Position numbers and translations under genes: made by a program. DNA of 64,000 nucleotides from Paludibacter sp. (GTDB lineage: Bacteria; Bacteroidota; Bacteroidia; Bacteroidales; Paludibacteraceae): assembly GCA_019163375.1 (NCBI GenBank), contig JAFLKK010000004.1, positions 62,001 to 126,000 on the forward strand, read 5' to 3'. This document shows positions 7,938 through 15,592 of the stretch, in pieces. Each line of letters opens with the position of its first letter. Position 1 is the stretch's first letter. The notes below the pieces were generated by a model that saw only the letters and a list, made by a program, of their open reading frames with translations, was not told the origin of the DNA and did not search any database.

Positions 7938-8203
7938 TATATACGAAACTTGTTTGAAGGCAATTATCTTCATGCTTAATTTCTTTATACTGTCTGAACC
8001 ACGATTAGTTCAGATAAAAGGATGTATCAGATTTTTAGCGTATCTGTTTTTATCTGATTCATCTGCTTCATCCAAGTTCAGACAATTTCTTCTTGTCTTG
8101 TCACGGTTCACAGAACCGCGCCAGCGGTGGAAACGAGAATCCGCAGTTGGCGTACCACCAAACCCCGCCCTGCAATATGTACATCGTTATGCATAGGGTT
8201 TTA
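7938..8203. repeat. Palindrome-rich spacer upstream of the reverse transcriptase
   Basis: No gene is seen. Positions 7991-8084 are bounded by TGTCTGAACC and AGTTCAGACA, an imperfect inverted pair, with further internal complementarity (CAGATAAAA / TTTTTATCTG). A second hairpin, CGGTTC-ACA-GAACCG, lies at 8104-8118. GTTATGC at 8186-8192 precedes the next gene's stop. The first part could be a miniature palindromic element. It could also be part of a structured RNA for the reverse transcriptase. Confidence 0.6.
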
Positions 8204-9130
8204 TTAAGTATTTGTCTTTCTTCTAATTTCGAACAAACTTGATAATATCATTCCAAATAGTGTAGAAAGTACAATTAATATTAAATCCTTTGTTAATATG
8301 CTGTATGATTCTGAATATGTTATATAAAAATTCTGTCTAAATGATTTATTGTTTTCTAGTTTATCCTCTGTAATATATCTATTAAAAAATGATTCAAAAA
8401 TTGGTGATAACGTAGAAGTTTTTGTGCGAACAATCAAATTTTCAAGGTTATTAGGAAGCCTTATGTCTATAATATTATTATTACTTTCATCAATAACTTT
8501 ATTATTCAGTTTTGTGTTGTGCTCCAGATAAATCCCCTTCATGAAGAACCCCATACATTCTGCTGGGTTCTGAAAATAAAGATTAAGGGTTACATTTTTT
8601 GTAGATTTATTTATTTGAAGTTTGGTCTGATATAAATCTGCTCTAGGAATATTATTACTCTCTATGCGTTTTATTAAATTTTTTGTTACCTCTTGTGTAT
8701 GATGAACAGGAACATCTAATGAAGATACACAGTTGACATTTATTCGCTGTTGTTTTCCATTCATAAGAACTTGATATGCGTCGTATTTGTAGTTACAAGA
8801 AAAATTTATTGAAAAATCTTCAACGAAATCTATACTGTCAGAAGCAGGGGTAATTACAATTGATAATCTAGGATTCTTCCTTAAATTCCCTTTATCGTCA
8901 ATGAAATCAAGGACATGTCTAATATTTACAGACGAATTGCACTCAATAAAATTATCCATGTGCATTAAATTATGAAACCTATGGGCAGGCTTTAATACAA
9001 ATACAAGCGAGATAATAATAATTAGTAATACAAAAACCTTTAGATATAGTTTGGTTTTATTTATAATAACATTTAGAAATAGTTTGGTTTTATTTATAAT
9101 AACATTTAGAAATAGTTTGGTTTTATTCAT
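8204..9130 (-). CDS. Hypothetical protein with two membrane helices
   Basis: This 308-aa protein has a membrane helix at residues about 30-48 and a second at about 280-298, leaving a roughly 230-residue domain between them, probably periplasmic. I do not recognise that domain. The N-terminus consists of an 11-residue unit (NKTKLFLNVII) present two and a half times, encoded by a 33-bp tandem repeat, so the start could also be at a later repeat unit. It is a singleton in the cassette-like array, flanked by GTTATGC motifs in inverted orientation on both sides (8186-8192 and 9159-9165). Confidence 0.6.
   Translation of the reverse strand: MNKTKLFLNVIINKTKLFLNVIINKTKLYLKVFVLLIIIISLVFVLKPAHRFHNLMHMDNFIECNSSVNIRHVLDFIDDKGNLRKNPRLSIVITPASDSIDFVEDFSINFSCNYKYDAYQVLMNGKQQRINVNCVSSLDVPVHHTQEVTKNLIKRIESNNIPRADLYQTKLQINKSTKNVTLNLYFQNPAECMGFFMKGIYLEHNTKLNNKVIDESNNNIIDIRLPNNLENLIVRTKTSTLSPIFESFFNRYITEDKLENNKSFRQNFYITYSESYSILTKDLILIVLSTLFGMILSSLFEIRRKTNT
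9040..9127 (-). repeat. 33-bp tandem repeat encoding the N-terminus
   Basis: Two nearly identical 33-bp units (9095-9127 and 9062-9094) and a partial third unit lie at the 5' end of the preceding membrane-protein gene. The unit is a multiple of three, so slippage changes the number of 11-residue segments without breaking the frame. Confidence 0.85.
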
Positions 9131-9158
9131 GATACTAATGTTTCTATATTAACCTTAT

Positions 9159-9288
9159 GCATAACGACCGAGACTATGCGCACCTGCGGTTTGCGGGAGC
9201 TTCATTTTCGCAAAGCGACAAAGTGAATGCGGGAGCAAAAACCGCGGAATGTACGTCAGCTAGCCAATGAACGAGGCGTGTGTTAGGC
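9159..9288. repeat. attC-like inverted-repeat spacer
   Basis: The spacer is bounded by GCATAAC (9159-9165) and GTTAGGC (9282-9288), an inverted pair with one mismatch that fits the RYYYAAC/GTTRRRY ends of integron attC sites. Between them lie imperfect complementary arms, such as CCTGCGGTTTGC against GCAAAAACCGCGG. At 130 bp it is within the size range of attC sites. No integron integrase is present in the window, so recombination activity is not shown. Confidence 0.4.
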
Positions 9289-9298
9289 ACTGGCTTTT

Positions 9299-9637
9299 TT
9301 ATTCTTTGTGAAAAGGATTTTCGTAAAAAAACTCTGCTATTTTTTCATATCCGTCAACATTATAAATATCTTCGATATTCAACCTAAGCATCAGTAAATT
9401 AAATAGCATAGTGATAGTTTGATTCCAGTAATTACCCCAAGAAACAGTATTGAATGTAAATCGAGAATCAGCTAATGATTGTCCTATTTCATAAGTGTTT
9501 ATCTTAGTTTCTATACCAGTTATCTCTTTATCGTCGAGTTTTTGTTTTACAATTAATCTACAGAATATTTCAGCGTTTGAAATCTGTCCATATACTCTTT
9601 GTAAATAGAAATTTGATTTAAATTGATTTGTGTTCAT
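9299..9637 (-). CDS. Small protein paired with AbiJ-like gene (112 aa)
   Basis: The predicted protein is acidic, soluble and unrecognised. It starts 3 nt after the stop of the upstream AbiJ-like gene, so the two form an operon and may act together, for example as partner or antidote; that is inference from spacing only. The two-gene unit is bounded by GTTAGGCAC motifs in inverted orientation on its two sides (upstream of 10494 and at 9282-9290), as expected for a cassette. Confidence 0.6.
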   Translation of the reverse strand: MNTNQFKSNFYLQRVYGQISNAEIFCRLIVKQKLDDKEITGIETKINTYEIGQSLADSRFTFNTVSWGNYWNQTITMLFNLLMLRLNIEDIYNVDGYEKIAEFFYENPFHKE

Positions 9638-9639
9638 AA

Positions 9640-10494
9640 TTAATTACTGTTTGTTAATTGATATATTGCTGCCTTCAAAACTTGAAAACAAATTTTGGCT
9701 GTATTTTGGTCTGGAAAAAATCCAGAACTAACTTGTTGATATGGATGGATGTAATTCCTAAAGTCCCTTAATACATGACTAAATTTTCTCACGTCATCTT
9801 TAAGAAACTTTAATTCTCCAGCAGTTTCAATTAGTTGACTCAAAGTCCAATCATGAAACTGTTTTACTTTTCCACTTTGGTCTTTTGGTGCTGAGTTGGC
9901 TTGATTAAATATCTTGGGCTTCATTAATGCAATCCCAAGCAAAATGCCTTCCAAACTACTGCCTGATAGAAAAATAACCGATAAATGAGCTTTGGCTGAA
10001 AAGCATTTTTTAATTTCATCGAATCTTGCTTTTAAGGTCTCTGTCACAAAACTGTCTAAATTTAAATTGTCTAAAGAAATATCTTCAAACTCCTTTTCTA
10101 AAAAGTCATCTTCTTTTAAATCTACTTTGTCATTATTAAGTTGAACTTTGTCAACTCTACGAAAGGTTATTTCAGTCTCATTTCTAATTACACTCCATTT
10201 GTCAAAGGCTAAATACTGATTAAAGTCGTCTATATGTTTGTCAAGCTGTGAAATTCTCCCAATAAAGTTTACTGGATTAAAAAGCTTTTTTATACAACTA
10301 TCTAATTCTGGAGTACCATTTATTTGTGTAAGTCGGTCATCTGTATATTTCCAACGAGAAGGGAATCCTTGTCCATATGTGTCTTTGAACCCAAGGTCTC
10401 TAAAAAAATCAATAATCTTAGGTCCAGACCGATACTCAGTTTCTTCATTTATAAGATTCCTGAGTTTTTCAATTGTTTTATGGTTGAGATTCAT
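9640..10494 (-). CDS. AbiJ-like/abortive-infection candidate
   Basis: The 284-aa product has an N-terminal segment (RSGPKIIDFFRDLGF, then GQGFPSRWKYTDDRL and NGTPELD) that I associate from memory with the AbiJ N-terminal domains of abortive-infection proteins. The C-terminal part (SSLEGILLGIAL, then LRDFRNYIHPYQQ) resembles the helical Abi-C/DUF4145-type domains with a conserved RNxxHP motif. The ATG at 10494 is preferred: the upstream ATG at 10524 and TTG at 10527 fall in or next to the GTTAGGCACAAGC spacer motif. A defence role is inferred from domain resemblance and from the neighbouring reverse transcriptase genes. Confidence 0.5.
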   Translation of the reverse strand: MNLNHKTIEKLRNLINEETEYRSGPKIIDFFRDLGFKDTYGQGFPSRWKYTDDRLTQINGTPELDSCIKKLFNPVNFIGRISQLDKHIDDFNQYLAFDKWSVIRNETEITFRRVDKVQLNNDKVDLKEDDFLEKEFEDISLDNLNLDSFVTETLKARFDEIKKCFSAKAHLSVIFLSGSSLEGILLGIALMKPKIFNQANSAPKDQSGKVKQFHDWTLSQLIETAGELKFLKDDVRKFSHVLRDFRNYIHPYQQVSSGFFPDQNTAKICFQVLKAAIYQLTNSN

Positions 10495-10531
10495 TTTTGT
10501 TTTTTTTAAGCTTGTGCCTAACATCAATGTA

Positions 10532-10593
10532 TGTGTAACTCAGTTACACATATATCTCCATATAGCTTGATATGCGCAATTGAGTTGCACATA
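10532..10593. repeat. Two adjacent related palindromes
   Basis: TGTGTAACT-C-AGTTACACA (10532-10550) is a perfect palindrome. TATGCGCAA-TTGAG-TTGCACATA (10571-10593) is a near-perfect one that shares the (T)GT(G)CAACT-type arms. They lie at the upstream edge of the accessory array, about 40-100 bp before the AbiJ-like start, and could be an operator or a cassette boundary. Confidence 0.7.
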
Positions 10594-10865
10594 TTTCCAC
10601 TTTAGGTGATGCATCTATTCTGTTTTTAATTAAAATTCAGCCCCAAAGGTAGAAACAAATTTTCGTATTAACAACGTATCTTTTAATTAATTTTTAAAAT
10701 AGTTGTTTTTTACTATAGGTGGTGGAACAAGCTGGTTCTTACGATATTCTATCCGGTAGGGTAGAAGCGGCATTGCATCGTTTTCGGCAGTGGATAGAGT
10801 GCCCTAAAAGTGGGAGAAAGGGATGTACTGTTGCGTTAATGCGATTGGGCGGTTGAACGAGTCGG
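10594..10865. other. Gene-poor stretch at the island edge
   Basis: An AT-rich segment is followed from about 10719 by G-rich DNA with a 45-codon open frame starting GTG GTG (VVEQAGSYDILSGR...). That frame is in phase with the heptad-repeat ORF downstream, separated from it by one TGA at about 10854. It may be the degraded 5' part of that ORF, but I cannot support a product. Confidence 0.3.
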
Positions 10866-11345
10866 TTGGGTAAAATAATGGAGTGGAAGGATAGGGCGTT
10901 GAGTCGTATAAATAGAACAATAGATCACTTTTTTATGACAACAAAGCACCTTGAAGAAATAGAAAAGTACTTTGTAGAATTAGAAAAGCACTTTATAGAA
11001 ATAGAAAAGTACTTTATAGAATTAGAAAAGTACTTTGTAGGAATAGAAAAGTACTTTAAAGGAATAGAAAAGCACTTTGTAGGAATAGAAAAGGACTTTT
11101 CTAATTCTACAAAGTGCTTTGTTATGACTCCAAGGTTATCTGTAAGAACGTTGAGGTGGGTTACTGTTTATATAAAGTGCTGTAAATCAAAAATAAATGT
11201 TTTTGATAGTACTATTAAAACCCTGTCCGACCGGGTAACTAGATCAGCCCCATGGTGCGTGCATAGAGCAGGGCTAATCCGGTATCGGAAGTCTGTGTTT
11301 TGCGTAGAATATTGCGCCTGTGATTGTCCACCGTGTTCTTGCTAA
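10866..11345 (+). CDS. Putative heptad-repeat protein (uncertain ORF)
   Basis: The 159-codon frame contains seven copies of a 7-residue unit of the type EIEKYFV/ELEKHFI (residues about 31-79), an amphipathic heptad that would form a coiled coil. Units differ by nonsynonymous changes (Y/H, E/G, I/L), so selection for the exact sequence is not evident. The last ~35 codons run antisense over the 3' end of the LuxR gene and look noncoding (cysteine-rich). Start codon: TTG at 10866 or ATG at 10878. It may be a real small gene, a pseudogene, or a non-coding repeat array. Confidence 0.3.
   Translation: MGKIMEWKDRALSRINRTIDHFFMTTKHLEEIEKYFVELEKHFIEIEKYFIELEKYFVGIEKYFKGIEKHFVGIEKDFSNSTKCFVMTPRLSVRTLRWVTVYIKCCKSKINVFDSTIKTLSDRVTRSAPWCVHRAGLIRYRKSVFCVEYCACDCPPCSC
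10956..11120 (+). repeat. 21-bp tandem repeat array capped by an inverted copy
   Basis: Seven 21-bp units (GAAATAGAAAAGTACTTTRTA type) run from 10956 to 11102. An inverted copy follows immediately, so that 11069-11093 and 11096-11120 form a 25-bp hairpin with two mismatches and a 2-nt loop. In RNA this would be a strong stem and could act as a terminator or attenuator before the convergent LuxR gene. Confidence 0.85.
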
Positions 11346-11976
11346 TAAATAGTTTTTGGGCTATCTTTTTACTATCATAGCCTTCGGCCAGGTAACCGGC
11401 TATTTCTATCTCGCGGGGCGTCAGGCAGCTTTCGTTGTTCCATTTCAGCTTTTTATTGGTTCTGGTATTGACGATAATCATTCCGCGGGGTGGTACTTCA
11501 TTGTCCTGCGATGCCATGCGGGTGAGTTGCAAGCGGAATAACCATATTTTGCCCTGCTCGTTGGTTTGCAATACCATATACTGATGGATGATGCGATGAT
11601 AGATGCCCCGATGATCTTTCATGCGGCATTCGTATGCTATCTTATAATCGCCCAGTTCTTCGGGAGGCAGTGTTTCGAGCACACCGAGTGTGTGCATTTT
11701 ACAGTGGATGGTGTAATCAATATCGGAAGGATGTATCAATGCTGCCATGGCCTGTCGGCTCATAGTTCGGGGTCTGTCGCTGTCCTTGCTATCGAATATC
11801 CAGTGTAGGATTTCGTACTCGTCCTTTATAAAATCGTAAATGGCAATACAGGTATTGCTACCTATGGCTTGTTGCTCTAATGTTTCCTTTTTGATTTCTA
11901 CGATGCTATAATCGGCAGTGCCTAACTGCTGAAAGTGAGCAATAAATTCATCATAGTATTGTTTCGTGTTTTTCAT
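11239..11976 (-). CDS. LuxR-family transcriptional regulator with PAS-like sensor domain
   Basis: The 245-aa protein ends in a typical LuxR/GerE helix-turn-helix (residues about 182-240: LTPREIEIAGYLAEGYDSKKIAQKL, then ISKNTVDNHRRNIL), which binds DNA. The N-terminal 150 residues have the look of a PAS fold (IHPSDIDYTIHCKM, YECRMKDHRGIYHRI) and probably sense a ligand or state; no phosphoacceptor receiver domain is seen. It is divergently placed from the gene at 12257, which it may regulate through the shared 280-bp region. This combination is common in Bacteroidota; the target is unknown. Confidence 0.85.
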   Translation of the reverse strand: MKNTKQYYDEFIAHFQQLGTADYSIVEIKKETLEQQAIGSNTCIAIYDFIKDEYEILHWIFDSKDSDRPRTMSRQAMAALIHPSDIDYTIHCKMHTLGVLETLPPEELGDYKIAYECRMKDHRGIYHRIIHQYMVLQTNEQGKIWLFRLQLTRMASQDNEVPPRGMIIVNTRTNKKLKWNNESCLTPREIEIAGYLAEGYDSKKIAQKLFISKNTVDNHRRNILRKTQTSDTGLALLYARTMGLI

Positions 11977-12256
11977 AATTTCGAGGAGATTTTAGGGTTT
12001 TATAATCTTTGATAATATTGTTTAACTTATTTTTTTGTTCGATTTGGCGGTTACTCTATCGGTATGATTTTTAGTTTTCAAAAAAAATAATCATTGGTCG
12101 CTATTGCTTATTGACGACTTGCCTCATACATTTGCTGCACACCTGTTTAAATGCCGTATCTATAAATGTTTTACTAAATATAATAGATTTTTTCAATTCA
12201 AAAAACAGGGTTCCCGCAAGGCTAAGCCCACAGTATTCACTCAAAAAATAACAATT

Positions 12257-12961
12257 ATGACAGTAGCAACAAGAATGCCAAGGGCGATTGATGTTTTTAA
12301 TTCGTACTTGATGAACACAAATGCCTATTTGCTAATGGGCTCTCCCTCCAATGCCGAGCGACTTGGACTATTACCGACCGAAGTAGATCGTTGGTCTTAC
12401 TTACAGGTACAATGGACACCGTTGTACAGCAAGTACAGCGATAAAAAGAACAGCAGAACCACTGCCATAAAAGATCAGTTGTTGGAACTGATCGGCATAG
12501 CCACTGATTTTGATCAGTCGGTTCATTTTCTCGATCGTATTGCTGCATCGCCCAACGTAACCATAGTAGATATGGAGACCTTTAATATTAAAAAAGGGGT
12601 ACTGCAAAAAACAACTCGTACCGTTCCTGTTACGCCTATTACCGAAGGAGTGGTTGCCGCTATTCAACCTCTTGGTGGCGGTACTGTAGTTCTGAAATGT
12701 TATACTATCAAGGGACAACGGGCCTCTATTCATAGTGGAGCGGATAGTGTTCAGTTTTTGTATCAGGTGGGCGGCACAGCTCCTGCTTCGGCAGAAGTGC
12801 CGGGACTTATCAAAGAACTATCGACCAAAGCTGTGATTACGCTTAGCCTTGGTTCGGGTAGTTCGGCAAAGAATCTGTATATTTATTTCCGTTGGTATAA
12901 CACTAAACATCCTGAGCTGTCGGGGCCATGGAGCGCTTTACAAACGAGCCTGATATTGTAG
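12257..12961 (+). CDS. Hypothetical protein (234 aa)
   Basis: No family is recognised. The frame opens further upstream (12104), but the ATG at 12257 is chosen because it follows an A-rich AAAAAATAACAATT leader typical of Bacteroidota and because upstream residues look noncoding. The C-terminal part (KNLYIYFRWYNTKHPELSGPWSA) resembles a fibronectin-type beta-sandwich strand pattern, and the N-terminal part is helical. It has no signal peptide or membrane segment. It is transcribed divergently from the LuxR regulator and followed by a strong terminator. Confidence 0.65.
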   Translation: MTVATRMPRAIDVFNSYLMNTNAYLLMGSPSNAERLGLLPTEVDRWSYLQVQWTPLYSKYSDKKNSRTTAIKDQLLELIGIATDFDQSVHFLDRIAASPNVTIVDMETFNIKKGVLQKTTRTVPVTPITEGVVAAIQPLGGGTVVLKCYTIKGQRASIHSGADSVQFLYQVGGTAPASAEVPGLIKELSTKAVITLSLGSGSSAKNLYIYFRWYNTKHPELSGPWSALQTSLIL

Positions 12962-13011
12962 AGCTTATTGGGAGGTTGGAAAAGGGAAAGAGGGTGTTCA
13001 AAAAATGAAAT

Positions 13012-13050
13012 ATACCCCAAAAGTTAGACAAAAAACTTTTGGGGTATTTT
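13012..13050 (+). terminator. Rho-independent terminator
   Basis: A perfect 14-bp stem, ATACCCCAAAAGTT (13012-13025) with AACTTTTGGGGTAT (13033-13046), is followed by a T-rich run. It lies about 50 bp after the stop of the hypothetical gene ending at 12961. Confidence 0.85.
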
Positions 13051-13586
13051 TATGTCAATAAAGAAAAAGAATCGAAAGCATAGACTTTCAGAGAAATCAG
13101 GGTTTACTTTTAAAAATACACGTTCTTATTTCAATCTGCATTTTATGTTCGGTGCTACGCACCTTTGTTTTCTATGTTTAATTCTTCTACAAATAGTACG
13201 GTGCTACGCACCTAATAGCAACGTAGTTGCGAACCATTTGTATAATTATAAAAAAGGCGAATTATAAGGTGCGTATGGTACATTCCGACTTAACGGAAGC
13301 ACCGAACCAGAGAAAAGGGAGGACAAATATCTTTGTTTAAATCAGATTTTAAACTCCACCTGACCGTTTTTTTGACTTTACATGACAAAAAGTGTTTTGT
13401 GCACAGATTTTTCCTGCTACTTAGGTATGTGACAATTATTATTGATACATTTCTTAATTCTTTGTATTTTAGACCCCCAATCCGTCGGCTGTCGGATTGG
13501 GGGTCTAAACTAAAACATATCATTAAATATTATCGAGTACTTATAGTGTCTAAACATGTAGATTATTATATCGAACTCAGGTTACA
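13051..13586. repeat. Gene-free stretch with palindromic repeats
   Basis: No convincing gene is present; open frames here run through repeats. GGTGC-TAC-GCACC occurs at 13151-13163 and 13200-13212, and a related GGTGCGTATGG near 13270. A strong 14-bp hairpin, AGACCCCCAATCCG / CGGATTGGGGGTCT, spans 13471-13506. These are typical repetitive palindromes, with a possible terminator role for the last one. Confidence 0.7.
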
Positions 13587-14450
13587 TTAAATATTTACAC
13601 CAAGCAGCAATTTGAGTCCATATCCAACCAGAAATGAGAAGGACGCAACTCCTAAACTAATAAAAGTCATTTCGAAAAACCGAGCCTTGAAATTTAAATC
13701 TTTGGCCACCGAGATATAATAATTAAAACAGAAAATAATCAATACGGCCGTTGCCAAGGTGATTGCCAATGCAATAAATGGACTGGTTAGAAGTAAAAAC
13801 GGAAGTATCAATAGTATTACTGTAAAAAAGTAAGCTACACCCGTATACACAGCCGACTTCTTTGCTTTGTCGTCTCCTTCGGCCTTAGATGATAAATAAT
13901 CTGATGAAGCCATAGAAAGAGCAGCCGAAATACCTGTTACCAAACCTACCAGCGATATAATTCTGGTATCGCTAAGTGCCAACGTAAACCCGGCAAGTGC
14001 TCCCGTCAGTTCTACCAACGCATCGTTCAGACCAAGTACAATAGAGCCTACATACTTTAATCCTTCTTCGTCGAGCATGTTTAGCAATTCTTTTTCATGC
14101 CTTTTTTCATCTTCCGATATTTGCTTTGCTTCCGGAAAGTCCGCCACTAAATCGTCATACGCTTTAGATCCGGTGCCTTCTTTCTTCTCCATTAGTTTCA
14201 ACACAAATGACAGCCCCAGAAAGCGAGCCATAATTACAGTTTTGAAAATCTTCCAGGTGTCGGGTTGAACATCTACTCCCGTTATCGACTTCCAATACTC
14301 GGCATGTTTCTTTTCCTCATTTCCAATTCTTCTGAGCACCGCAGCATTGTTTTTATCTTTTGCTTTGTCTGCCAGTTGCGTATAGATATGATATTCGGTA
14401 ATTTCAGCTCTTTGAGCCGCTATTAGCATTTTTTCCCTTTTAGAATTCAT
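13587..14450 (-). CDS. VIT1/CCC1-family metal transporter with ferritin-like N-terminus
   Basis: The 287-aa protein begins with a rubrerythrin/ferritin-like four-helix segment (residues about 8-100) carrying EITEYHIY and GNEEKKHAEYW, which provide carboxylate and histidine metal ligands. It continues into a VIT/CCC1 membrane domain with several helices (GLNDALVELTGALAGFT, then SMASSDYLSSKAEGD). Family members move iron or manganese across membranes; here the ferritin-like part probably binds iron for export or storage. The ATG at 14450 is preferred because residues before it do not fit the family, although the frame is open to 14534. Confidence 0.85.
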   Translation of the reverse strand: MNSKREKMLIAAQRAEITEYHIYTQLADKAKDKNNAAVLRRIGNEEKKHAEYWKSITGVDVQPDTWKIFKTVIMARFLGLSFVLKLMEKKEGTGSKAYDDLVADFPEAKQISEDEKRHEKELLNMLDEEGLKYVGSIVLGLNDALVELTGALAGFTLALSDTRIISLVGLVTGISAALSMASSDYLSSKAEGDDKAKKSAVYTGVAYFFTVILLILPFLLLTSPFIALAITLATAVLIIFCFNYYISVAKDLNFKARFFEMTFISLGVASFSFLVGYGLKLLLGVNI

Positions 14451-14534
14451 ATAGTATTGTTTTGCGTTATCTACAAATAATTTGATAGTGCAAAAGTAGA
14501 TAGATTCTTTCAATGCAGTATTCATTTTACACAA

Positions 14535-14906
14535 CTAATAATTCTATACGGGGATTCACAAAATCTATTACCGTGCATAATTAGAGCATACTACTCGCTG
14601 AACTTTTGCTTAAACTACCCTCAGTTCCCGCGCGATTGTATCTTAGCTCCCTCTCCTTGGGAGAGGGCTGGGGAGAGGTCTAAACTTAATGACAGCTCCC
14701 GCGCGATTGTATCTTTGGGAATGCTAAGGAAGATGGTTTTGGGCGGTTAGTTGCTGGTTTGCCACACTATGAAATTGTACGGTAGCGTGCGTTAGAAAGA
14801 AAGCTCCTGCTTTCTATATTGAAATATAATATAGAAGCAGGAGCTTTAGCTTTGAGTCAGAATTATTCTGCAAAGAATAAAATCCAAATACGAAAGGAAC
14901 GAGAAA
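14535..14906. repeat. Repeat-rich spacer
   Basis: No gene is seen. A 23-bp unit containing CCCGCGCGATTGTATCTT occurs at 14622-14644 and 14693-14715. A CTCCCTCTCC/GGGAGAGG hairpin region lies between them. A near-perfect hairpin of about 20 bp (AAGCTCCTGCTTTCTATATT with its complement) spans 14800-14847; its arm matches the repeat near 1720. Confidence 0.75.
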
Positions 14907-15407
14907 TTAATTCATTAATAAGGCGCCATCCCAATGCTCTGTGGCTTTACCATTTACAATTCTCCATTGATCAAACCAAGTGGTAGTGTAGGTTTTGGAA
15001 GGGTCGCTTTTTGTTTTCTGTGTGCTTACATAAGCCACCGTTACCAAATCGCCTTCTGCAACAACTGATACTACTTTAGTTTTCATTTTTTCCGGAATTG
15101 GTGTGGGTTTCACTTTTATTATTTCAGTGAAAAATTTCACTACGGCATCTAGCCCATTGGCAGCATTGGGGTTATGCTGAATATAATCTTTCGCAATGTA
15201 TTTACTGGCTAGTTCCCAATGATTGCATTCCAGCAAATCTTTCACAATATGATAAGCCACTTGCTTGTTTTTGTGTAGTTTGGCATTGGAACTAGTAAAT
15301 AACGCTTCCGGATTTGGGTTTGCAACAACTGCATCTTGTGCTAGTAAAGTATTGAATGAGCACAGAGTCAGCATTGCAAATAAGCTGATCTTAATAATGG
15401 TTTTCAT
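14907..15407 (-). CDS. Secreted NTF2/SnoaL-like protein (166 aa)
   Basis: A Sec signal peptide (MKTIIKISLFAMLTLCSFNTLLAQ) with a cleavage site near residue 23 is followed by a cone-shaped NTF2-like domain. The motif YIQHNPNAANGLDAVVKFF and the tail WFDQWRIVNGKATEHWD are typical of the SnoaL-like polyketide-cyclase subgroup. Such proteins are small, often ligand-binding or isomerase-type, and usually annotated only as nuclear transport factor 2 family. The protein is periplasmic or extracellular. It is a single gene between repeat-rich spacers; substrate unknown. Confidence 0.8.
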   Translation of the reverse strand: MKTIIKISLFAMLTLCSFNTLLAQDAVVANPNPEALFTSSNAKLHKNKQVAYHIVKDLLECNHWELASKYIAKDYIQHNPNAANGLDAVVKFFTEIIKVKPTPIPEKMKTKVVSVVAEGDLVTVAYVSTQKTKSDPSKTYTTTWFDQWRIVNGKATEHWDGALLMN

Positions 15408-15539
15408 TTCTTTATCAATTAGTTGGTTGGATTTTGTTTGAAAATCGTATTCAATATGCTTTGATATTTTCTTTTATGCTTTCAACTGTTGGCGTGTATC
15501 CTATTCCACAAAAACAATGTATCCACTATTAGGAAAGCT

Positions 15540-15590
15540 TTTTCCTTACTTTCTTACTCCTTACCTCTTACTTCTTACTTCTTACTTCTG
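15540..15590. repeat. CTTACTTC-type degenerate repeat
   Basis: This low-complexity stretch of about 7-8-bp units (TTACTTC, TTACTCC, TTACCTC) lies just downstream of the ABC exporter gene. Similar stretches occur at 17853-17878 and, inverted, at about 35490-35518, in each case next to a gene end. Confidence 0.6.
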
Positions 15591-15592
15591 CT

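Noticed and set aside
7938-8203. Retron msr-msd
   Set aside because: Palindromes are present, but I could not find the paired inverted ends with a conserved branching guanosine arrangement, and the downstream partner is not a usual retron effector.
10956-11120. CRISPR array
   Set aside because: Units are directly contiguous with no spacers, and translate as heptads.
13052-13267. 71-codon open frame on the plus strand
   Set aside because: It runs through the GGTGCTACGCACC repeats and a terminator tail, and its composition does not look coding.
13290-13590. Two overlapping frames of about 80 codons
   Set aside because: They cover a strong hairpin (13471-13506) on both strands and have no leader or recognisable product.
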